Assembly: GCF_932526225.1 (NCBI RefSeq)
Contig: NC_064042.1
Span: 5,501,001 to 5,565,000 of the forward strand
Length of the DNA stretch: 64,000 bases
DNA from: Nematostella vectensis
Taxonomy: Eukaryota > Cnidaria > Anthozoa > Actiniaria > Edwardsiidae
Direction: 5' to 3'
In this document: piece by piece, positions 51,773 to 61,068 of the stretch
Layout of the letters: every line of letters starts with the position of its first letter
Numbering within the stretch: the stretch's first letter is position 1
The notes under the pieces: model-generated
Databases searched by the model: none
What the model saw: only the letters and a program-made list of their open reading frames with translations
What the model was told of the DNA's origin: nothing
Made by a program: the position numbers and the translations under genes

Positions 51773-52459
51773 GTGCTCAAAATGGAACACATGAAACCAA
51801 TGGGACCCCTGAAGTTGGAAGGAAATACCGCAGAAAATTGGCGAAAGTGGAGTCAGAGATGGAACCTCTACGCAAAGGCGAGTGGAGCGGAGTCGAAGCC
51901 TGAGGCTACTAGGTGCGCCATATTCCTGCACACGATTGGGGAAGACGCACTAGAAGTGTACGACACTTTCACTTTTGCAGATAGTGAAACGGACAAACTA
52001 GAACCGATAATCAGCAAGTTTGAGGCATACTGCACGCCAAAGAAGAATGTGACGTACGAGCGATACATTTTCAACTCGTGCGCACAAAATGGTCGGTCTA
52101 TCGACGTATTTGTAACAGATCTAAGGTCCAAAGCCAAGACCTGTGAATTTGGAACACTCCAAGACAGTCTTATTAAAGACAGGATTGTTTGTGGAATCGA
52201 TAGTGATAGTATTAGGGAGCGACTACTCAGAAACACCGAACTGACCCTTAACACTGCTATCAATGCTGTTAGAGCCGCCGAGACGAGTAAAACGCAGATA
52301 GAAAATCTGAAAGATGGTGCAAGTCTCGAAGCAGCCGCCCTAAACAAAAGAGGAACAGCTAGGAGAAACCAAAAACAGCATAACCAGCGTTACCCTAAGA
52401 GAGAGGACAGGAAAACGTGTGGACGTTGCGGTTCCCTCCCACAAGCCAAAAGAATGTAA
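51773..52459 (+). pseudogene. gag region of the retrotransposon, frameshifted at its end
   Basis: A 228-residue open frame starting 12 bp after the LTR. It has retroviral-type gag character (WRKWSQRW, a capsid-like helical region, FVTDLRSKAKTCEF) and ends as it enters the nucleocapsid zinc knuckle (CGRCG). The rest of the cysteine-rich motif (CFKCNGKNHF) continues in another frame, so a single-nucleotide change near 52430 interrupts gag and pol. A programmed frameshift inside a zinc knuckle would be unusual; decay is the simpler reading. Confidence 0.8.
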
Positions 52460-55400
52460 AGCATTTGGTAAAGAATGTTTCAAATGCAACGGAAAAAATC
52501 ATTTTTCATCTATGTGCAAGTCGAAGGAAGTCCCGCCCAAGAAAGTTCACGACTTGGAAAAGGACAGCGTCTCAGAGAGCGACGACTCAATTGACGAGTT
52601 ATTTCTTGGCGAGATCGACTCAACAAAAAGCGACGCCAATGAACTCTTTGTTACCCTTAACGTGGAAAACAAAGATATCAAATTCAAGGTTGATACTGGA
52701 GCTCAATGCAATGTTATTCCAGAAGAAATCTACAACTCACTGCCGCAAAAACAAAGGCTACAAGATGCAAATATCAGGCTGAGTGCCTATGGTGGAATGA
52801 AAATACCGCTGTTGGGAAAATGCTCTCTCGCTGTGAGACGCGACGGAAATGAGTTAGCCGCGGAATTCTATGTTGTCAGAGCTAACAAAGCAAAACCCCT
52901 TATCGGTCTAGAGACATGCCGGATATTAGAACTGATAAGAATCGGCAGAAACGTGAGCGAAATAAGCAAAGGAGATGCAGAAATTCTCAACGAATTCAAT
53001 GATGTTTTTGAAGGACTTGGACTCGTGGATGGCGAGTACCATATCACTTTGAGTAATGAGGCTCAACCTACAATCCATCCGCCACGCAAGGTACCCCTTA
53101 GTCTGATGCCCAAGTTAAAGGAAACCCTGGAGAAGTTGACCAGAATGGGTGTCATAAGCAAAGTGGAAAAAGCGACAGACTGGGTTAGCAGTTTAGTTAT
53201 CGTAGAAAAAGAAAAACGGAACCTTGCGTCTGTGTTTAGATCCAAAGGAACTAAACAATGCAATCAAGCGCGAGCACTACAAGCCGCCAACCGCAGAGAC
53301 ATTGTCAAGCAAACTGAGCGGAAAAAGGATTTTCACCGTGATTGACATGTCCAATTGTTATTGGCACAAGAAACTCGACGAGGAATCTTCGTACTTGTGC
53401 ACATTCAACACGCCTTTCGGGAGACACAAGTTCGATAGAATGCCTTTTGGAATTTCTGTAGCTGCTGATGTAGCACAGAAAATGGTTGATGATAATTTCA
53501 GTGACATTCCTGGAGTTTTAGCGGTACACGATGACATCATCATCGCAGGGAGCGACAAGGCGGAGCACGACGAAGCTCTGAGCCGTGTGTTACTACGCGC
53601 AAGGGAACGTAACATCAGGTTTAACCGTGACAAGATCCAACTACGCGTGAATCAAGTCAAATATCTTGGAAATATTGTCACAGCCGACGGATTTAAACCT
53701 GACCCAGAGAAAATAAAGGCAATTAAGGAAATGCCACAACCGGAAACCAAACAAGATCTACAACGATTACTTGGCATGGTCAATTACCTGTCACAATACA
53801 TACCGAATATGTCAGAAATCACGGCACCTTTGAGGTCACTTCTAAAGGAGAACGCACAATGGGTTTGGTATAACGAACACAAACAAGCAGTGGATAAGAT
53901 AAAAGAAGCGCTAACAAATAGCCCAGTACTACGCTATTTTGACATCAATGAAGAAATAGTTATACAATGTGACGCCTCACAAAACGGAATGGGAGGATGT
54001 TTGATTCAGGAGGGACACCCTGTAATTTACGCTTCACGATCACTCACGGATGCTGAGAGAAACTACGCCCAGATCGAAAAGGAACTGTTGGCGATCGTCT
54101 TCACGTGCGAGCGATTTCACCAGTTTATCTACGGAAATGACATAATCGTGCACAGCGATCACAAGCCACTCGAGGCGATAATGGCTAAACCATTATCTCA
54201 AGCACCTTGTCGCATTCAACGCCTACTTATCAGATTACAGAAATACAACATCACTGTACGCTTTGTACCCGGAAAAGAAATGTTTATTGCGGATACGCTG
54301 TCAAGGGCATTTCTGATTGAAGACACGGACGAACAACAGGATCTCAATGAGGACATTGAGGTGTGTGTCCACAGTTTTGTCAAGGAAATCCCGGCGACAA
54401 CTGGCAGGCTCTTAGAGCTAAAACACGCATCCGAAAATGACGTGACCCTACAAGAGTTAGGAAAACAACTAATAAAGGGATGGCCCAACCACAAGAGAGA
54501 GGTCAAACCAATCATTGCACCTTACTGGACAATTAGAGACGAACTTAGTGAGGCTGAAGGCCTACTTTTAAAGGGAAATCAACTAATTATTCCTACATCT
54601 ATGAGGGAAACGATGTTAAACCTCATTCACGAAAGCCATCTCGGCATAGAAAAATGCAAAGCGCGTGCCAGAGCTATTATTTATTGGCCTGGTATGTCGC
54701 GTGACATCTACGAAAAAGTCAGCATATGTAAAGTCTGCATGGAACACCAGCATAAGAACATCAAAGAGCCAATGCTACCACATGAACGACCGGAACGACC
54801 CTGGCAAAAAGTTGGATCTGACCTAATGGAACTTAAGGGAAAGGACTATTTAGTTGTAGTTGATTACTACTCTAAATTTATTGAAGTTTGTCTATTGCGT
54901 GACAAGACAGCCGCTACAGTAAAATCAAACATGAAATCGATCTTTGCAAGGCACGGAATTCCTGAAGAACCCGTGGCAGACAACGTGCCATACAACTCAA
55001 AGGAATTTAAGAATTTCGCCAAAGACTGGAACTTCAAACTTACAACATGTAGTCCCCGATTTCCACAGTCCAATGGACGCAGCGAGAAGGCTGTACAGAT
55101 AATAAAGCGCATCCTGAAGAAATCTGACGATCCGTACATTGCACTACTGGAGTATCGCAACACCCCAGTAACAGGAATGGGCTACTTTCCTGCTCAACTT
55201 CTTATGTGCCGCACTACACGATCTAAGCTTCCTGTCAACAAGGAATTACTAGTTCCTAGTGTCCCCACTGGCGTTAGGGAAGAGCTAAAGGCATGTCAAG
55301 ACAAACAAGCCAAATACTTCAATAGAGGTGCAAAACCACTAGCACCCCTTACACCTAACGAGGGAGTGAGAGTCTATGACAAGAAGAAATGGATACGAGC

Positions 55401-55665
55401 AACTGTCAAACAAGAAGCTGGAACTCCTCGCTCATACATCATACAGACAGAGACAGGTCAGGAGCTAAGACGAAATCGACGACACCTTCTTAAGACCAAC
55501 GAACAAGCTCCCGAAGTAAAACCACCAGAACCAGAGCAGCCCGACTCTCCTACGGAACAACCAACGGCACCCAAAGAACAACCTACGGCACCCAAAGAAC
55601 AACCCGAACTTCGCCGATCAAACAGATCTCGCAACGCACCTACTAGATATGGATACGACGAATAG
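52419..55665 (+). pseudogene. pol region: protease, reverse transcriptase, RNase H, integrase
   Basis: The first frame (52419-53345) carries the second zinc knuckle, an aspartic protease with VDTGA active site (near 52690) and the start of the RT domain. A one-base shift in the A-rich stretch near 53212 moves to the second frame (53224-55665, 813 residues). That frame has the RT fingers and palm (MPFGIS, VHDDIIIAG with the catalytic DD near 53530), RNase H (QCDAS, HSDHKPLEA), an integrase HHCC zinc finger (HESHLG to CKVC), the DDE core (D in GSDLMEL, D in VADN, E in GRSEKAV), and a Pro/Glu-rich tail with three short PTAPKEQ-type repeats. The catalytic residues are all present; the ADN motif is followed by V where G is usual. 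Confidence 0.9.
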
Positions 55666-55806
55666 ATTTGATTTTTGATATAGACTATGAACACTATAAT
55701 CGTTTTATTTCAGCTTTTAGAATATAGCGTGTAAATAACGCAAACATTGTATATTTTATTAATTTGTTTTAAATGCCTTTTAAATCAAATTCTTTAAGAA
55801 GGGAGA

Positions 55807-55999
55807 TGTAATAATAATAGCCTATTGTATTATTTGATCGACATTGTAATCAATACTAGATAACCTCACCCATTTGTAATCACGTATAAGCTTTAGCTCG
55901 ACCATCAATAAACACTATTCAATCACTACCCTTGGAGTACGTTATTCCGCTATCCATCCTACACTATCCTTCATCTTCTACAAAGCTCGGATCATTACA
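55807..55999 (+). repeat. 3' LTR of the Ty3/gypsy element
   Basis: 193 bp, starting TGTAATAATAATAGCC after the purine tract and ending catTACA, so the canonical TG...CA ends are intact here. It is nearly identical to the 5' LTR. Confidence 0.93.
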
Positions 56000-56155
56000 A
56001 TTTACAGCATATAATGGTGACGGAATGTTCAAATTTTACCTTGTTTAGGGGAGGGGGGAGGGGGTGTCTGACCCTCCTGACCCCTTACTGCCTTATGATA
56101 ATCTTACAACATCCAGTGGAGGGTCTAATGCGGATGTAGCTTTCCGTTGAAGTGT

Positions 56156-56201
<46 letters not shown>

Positions 56202-56985
56202 GGCTTTCTGACTCACACCAGACACGAATACCAATTTTATCGATGAAATGTGCACCAATCGGGACGCTGCTTAGAAATATTTTTTCACTTTGTGCTGGTA
56301 CTCTAACGTCTCTATTTTCATGGCACCTCGTTGAAAACGCAGCAAAGGGAATGGATAGGGACATGCATTTTCTACACATAGCAATTTGCTTTTAGAAGGC
56401 TAAAGGGGGGAGGGGTTAAACCACCTAGCCCCCCCCATCCCTAGATCCGCTACTGCAGTGCAAACCAGCCCTCAAGATGACTTATCAAAACTTCACCGTC
56501 ACGTGCCACTTGAGGTGTGTATGGCTTGTTGTTGGACAATGGTAAACATTTCTCACAATTATTCCCGCTGCAGTATTCTATTAACAGACGCTGACAGGGG
56601 GTGGGCGGGGGGGCTTGAATGAGGAAAACAGGGTTCACTAGTGTTAGCTAACCTTCCTTGGCGCAGCTTAATGATGGTGATGAGCAGGTGACGAGAGATG
56701 AACACAATCGATGGTGGCGATATGCAGCAGTAACCATTAAACAGTTAAAGCCCAGGTGGCACACACAAATATGTGCATGAAAGCCATGGACATTTTAGAT
56801 AGGGTTAATTTGTTATTTGCTCACCAAAGTTTAGCAACAAATTGATAAGCTAAGTGAACAATATATGAACAACAAGAGACACTGCATTATTGATTGCCAG
56901 TTAATGTTATTTTACAAATTACAGAAAAGCAATACGATACCCCAGCTATATTTCATATAATTATTTTGGGTCTGTAATAAAATCT
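56000..56985. other. Intergenic DNA with a long poly-G tract
   Basis: No gene recognised. A (GT)n run leads into an uninterrupted run of about 31 G at 56170-56200, a strong candidate for G-quadruplex formation and for sequencing or assembly error. Repeat-derived text (ctagatccgctactgcag) occurs near 56440. Confidence 0.5.
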
Positions 56986-57060
56986 AGTCTCCCGCGCAGC
57001 CGTTTTTTTGTGTCGGTCAGCGTTGCGTGACCGACACAAAGAACGGCTGCGCGGGAGACT
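56986..57060. repeat. Almost perfect palindrome of about 75 bp
   Basis: Left arm agtctcccgcgcagccgt, then gtgtcggtca. Right arm tgaccgacac, then acggctgcgcgggagact. The central loop is only a few bases, so the strand can fold into a hairpin with about 35 bp of stem. Confidence 0.85.
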
Positions 57061-57199
57061 ACCAATACCATGTCCGCCGCGAAGATAAAATATTGCTGTA
57101 TGACGTCATCATTTTTGGGAACTGCTGGAGTGTAACAACCTTTCGAAAGTGAAAATCTGCTTCGCTGGCGTAATTACTTGCCTTGAGAACGCTCTCGCT

Positions 57200-57500
57200 A
57201 TCATTCTTTATTTCTACTCCCGAAATTTCAAGTCAACAGTGGCTCGATATCATCTCAGTTTTCTAACGGTGAGTGGAATTGTTTTACAAGACTAAACACA
57301 GTGTTATTTGTGCGGATGCTTGGGAATATCTACCCGACTTATTATATTTACTCGCTTCCAAGTCGACTGTGCCTCTATATCCACTCGGCTTTCTCTCTGC
57401 GAAAGTTTCAATACACGCGGTAACATCTAGTCTTTACAAGACTAAACACAGTGTTATTTGTGCGGAAGCTTACAAATATCTACGCGACTTTCCATGAATT
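57200..57500. repeat. Tandem duplication of about 150 bp
   Basis: The block tttacaagactaaacacagt, gttatttgtgcgg occurs at about 57282 and again exactly 150 bp later. The preceding text (aagtcaacagtggctc versus aagtcgactgtgcctc) is also paired. A third, shorter match (cttccaagtcgaatgag) lies near 57750. No coding content was recognised. Confidence 0.65.
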
Positions 57501-58127
57501 CTAAACAAGGTACATTTACTCGATTTGCAATGAATTCGTGGCTAAAGGCATGAAACCTTGGAACATTTAGTCGATTTGCCATTGAAATCGTGGATAAGGA
57601 CATGATCTATACTGTAATATTGTTGAGTAGGAACATGTTTTCTAGCAAATAGGGCTTACTTTTTTTTCTACTGCGGTAGTAAATTTGCGTCATAATATAT
57701 TCTAGGAGAATTCGGAGAATTCAGCCTCGTGTGCTTATTTTACTCGCTTCCAAGTCGAATGAGTTACGTTGTTCTCGAAATGAAAGCCCAAATTGCTTCA
57801 AACTTCACCCTGACCACATTTAAGACTCCACTGTCAGGTCAGAATATTTTTGAGAGTTTTACGATTTTATTTCATAGTAAAGTGAACGGCTTATTCCAAT
57901 CCCATATGTTTACTGTAAACGTGAACCACTATAATTTATTCATACACACATTGAGCTTGGGCTACCTGTGATATAACCAGCATGCACAGGCATGTGCTGT
58001 AATGTGAATACGGTAGTCGAATTGGGACGGGTTGCAAAAGTACAAAGCGAAGAACAGGTGATTCAATAGAAAAGTTTTCCTGCTTCATTTCTTCGTATAA
58101 TCCCGAAATTAGAGCCTGCTAGCAGGT
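57501..58127. other. Intergenic DNA, nothing recognised
   Basis: No exon or element that I can support on either strand, apart from the weak third copy of the upstream duplication near 57750. Confidence 0.35.
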
Positions 58128-59271
58128 TTAACCCTATTCAGACCGGGGGGGTTGGGGTGGGGGGCTTTTGAGGCCCCCAGCACCTTTGATCTGTAATAAT
58201 TTTTGAACTAGTAGGGCTAGAGCATTGAAATTTGACGACTTTTCCTAAAATTTATCTTGAATCAGTTTGGTGTAAACAAAATTTTGATATGTGTACCCTG
58301 GTAACCATAGTAACCAAGTTTTGAGACATAGGTTTAATGAAAATTAGGCAAAACGCTTTAAGTCGTTAAGATCAACTATTAATACGTAGGCTCAACGTAA
58401 ATCCATTTCATATAAACGTTTTATACCAAGTTTTGAAAAAACTTGTGGTGTTATTTTTGCCCTCTCGAAATAGTGCTTGTAGAAATAGCAAAAACATTCA
58501 TAGCCACCTGAAATCATTAATACAACTTGAAACGAAGATTGAATATTGTCAAAGAGCTTCAGATTTCGCCACCCAGTTTTTTAAAATAAATAACTTTCAT
58601 TAAATCTAAGATGGCGGATCCAAGATGGCGGATGCCGATGTCACATAATTAGCTAGAATTCGCTGTTTTTTTTTTTTAAACTAACATCTAAATTTGGCAA
58701 AAATTTATATTCCTCTATTTTAAATAAAAAGTAGAAAAAACATTTTTGGGAAAGATATTTAAATTATTACTTTAATTAAGAGTCCAGTTGCAAACTTATG
58801 CTATATTAAAGGTACCATACCAATCAATGAGGTCACAGGTGTCATATATTGTTGTCATGGAAACAGTGTCCCTAATAATATATTTCTACTGCAAGATTAT
58901 CGAAAAAAGACATACAGAAATACACATCTAACAAAAACAGAAATGTTGCTCGTTTCTGCTCACTTAAGTGACGTCATCGTGACGTCACAAAGACAATATT
59001 TTTGAAGGATATTGGTCTCTTTTTGAATACGAACTGATTATGATAAGGACCATATGTCCTTAAATGACGTCATAACACGTCATATTGTGTTGCTATGGCA
59101 ACAAAATATATCATTTTGTTCCTCTTTGTCAGATAATGATTCTTTGAAAATTTGGTCATGATAGCTCCAATGGTTCAAAAGTAACAGATGGTGGGCCGAA
59201 AGAGCCCCCCTCCCTCTCCCCCCCCCCCCGTTCAGAGGAAGCCTCAAAAAGCCCTGTCTGAATAGGGTTAA
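58128..59271. mobile_element. piggyBac-like non-autonomous element, 1.14 kb
   Basis: Bounded by TTAA on both sides with inverted ends CCCTATTCAGAC on the left and GTCTGAATAGGG on the right. Subterminal ggcttttgaggc on the left and gcctcaaaaagcc on the right are also inverted. The interior is AT-rich with two ccaagatggcgga-type repeats and no open frame. TTAA target with CCCT ends is the classic piggyBac signature; mobilisation in trans is an inference. Confidence 0.8.
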
Positions 59272-59774
59272 GGGAGTTGGAATTTCTTCAAGCTAGTAGT
59301 TTTCTAAATAAAGTTTTAGAAAATTCTTTTCTATGTTCACTTTCGCATCTTCTTTTTTATATCACTTTTATTCCATATTCAGGTATTTTTAAAGAAATAC
59401 CAACCTCAACTCTTATTTTCCTACAATTCCAAAATTTAAAGTAGCTCTTAAATTTTCAAATGTTTATTCCTTCACAGGCGTCCTTAGGGGCGGACCATGC
59501 GACTTTTAAGGGGAGGACATGCGATTTTGAAAAAAAAAAAATTCCTGAAAAAACTGGTAGAGGAAAAAAATCCCTACAAACACAACCCTGCACCATTTTA
59601 CATGTTTTTACAAGCAAAAAAATATGAAATTATGAAGGCGGAAACGCGAAAGTTATGAAGGTCAGAAATAACGATGAACTTGACTGGATCATCAACTCGG
59701 ACAAGGAGGGCAGCTTCCCAGTATTCCTTTTCCACATTTAAAGACCTATTTCTTTATTGAGGTCGTAAAGCAGG

Positions 59775-59894
59775 CGGGGGGGGGGGCTCTGGAAATTTTG
59801 AGGTTCTGAAAGGGGGGCACCGAAAAAAATGACCGACTTTTGGCCGCCAAGGGGGGTACACGTGCACCCTGCGCCCCCCCTGTGTACGCGCCTG
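59775..59894. mobile_element. CAGGCGCG-family MITE copy
   Basis: Left gcaggcgggg, right tgtgtacgcgcctgc, with the family core cgacttttggccgccaaggg. It is diverged from the other copies and expanded by G-runs. Confidence 0.5.
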
Positions 59895-61068
59895 CTTTGG
59901 GGAAGTCAGACCCAACTTTCTGCCATTATTTAAGTGGACTTTTGAAGCACACTAGCATACACACATTGGCACCAGTCTAGCCAAGACGGGACTCTAGCAC
60001 AGTCTATTACCCGTGCAGTTCGGCAACCATGGACAGCTGTTTCGTCAGCATGGCATAGCCGGTTTGCCTCGTTGAACTTCATCGTCAATAAACCGCAGGG
60101 CGACTTCGACTCGAACGAAGTGCTTTAAACCACAGCTAAGATCCATGTGGGATCTAAAGCTGCGACCGAGCTAGCGTGATGCCAATTGTGCGGATCACGC
60201 ATGCGACCTTTGCTATTTTGAGACTTCGTCGGATAGCCAAACTAACCTTTAAAAGCACACTAGCATACACGTTGGCATCAGTCTGGCCAGGATGGGACTC
60301 TAGCACAGTGATGCTCCATGTAAGAACTAGGCACCCTAACGGCATGTTCAGGCTTGTATGTCAAAAATGCCTTTGTTAATATTTTTCCGCGAAATTTGAT
60401 TGGTAAGACAAAAAAATACAACATAAAATACAATTTTTCACTATTTCAGATTTAAGATTTATTAGTATGTGTTAAATATGGCTTATTAAACAAATCTTAT
60501 GTGGGGGACCTTGTGAAAATAATGTCAAGCAAAAACTATTGTTCTTTATTCTTTTGAAAGGTTCAGAAAATCTCCAATAAGGCTTGAGGTATACGTCGAA
60601 CCGAACTTCAACCGAATTAATTGAATAACTGGCGTGTGTCCAAGGCAAGCTTATTTCCAGTGTCTGCATACGTCGAGTCTATTTTTTAGGAGTAAGTAAT
60701 TTCATACTTATGTGGAATCTGAACGTCACAATTCACTCAGTTTCATTATTGTCTCAAAACAAAGGAATCCCAATCCTCAAGTACAAGTTGAAGCCGACTT
60801 GCTCCTCGTTGGCAGCTTTATTAGTATAAAATATCAAATCATGTGTTTTGTTGCTTGCGTTATACTTGTGGCGTGACACCCAATATATCTTTTCGTTTGA
60901 GTTGATATGTTAAAACTTCCCCCTTCTAAGTGTTACAGTAGAATGTTTGATTGGATATTTTGATGTAATGTCATTATTTCAATTTTCTCCTCGATAATAT
61001 ATTTCCAGTTTTATTTTTATATTTATTCTTCTTTTCATCCAGAATTCTAGAGTTTCTCCAGCAGCGAG
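59895..61068. other. Upstream region of the TPR gene, with a local duplication
   Basis: The block agcacactagcatacac, ttggcaccagtctagcca, gggactctagcacagt occurs at about 59946 and again at about 60255, a roughly 310-bp spaced direct duplication. Near 61029-61042 a pyrimidine-rich tract ending ccag looks like a 3' splice site, so the TPR gene probably has an upstream non-coding exon. No promoter was identified. Confidence 0.45.

Larger units (their letters stand above)
51568..55999 (+). mobile_element. Ty3/gypsy LTR retrotransposon, nearly full length but frameshifted
   Basis: Two 193-bp LTRs frame an internal region in the order gag, protease, reverse transcriptase, RNase H, integrase, which defines Ty3/gypsy. 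Immediately after the 5' LTR is a primer-binding site, tggtgtcagaaagtgc, complementary to a tRNA ending in GACACCA (Leu or Ser type). Before the 3' LTR is a purine tract, aagaagggaga. Two single-base frameshifts (in the gag zinc-knuckle region near 52430 and at an A-run near 53212) break the coding sequence, so this copy is probably inactive unless they are sequencing errors. No clear target-site duplication flanks it (caagt versus attta). Confidence 0.93.
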
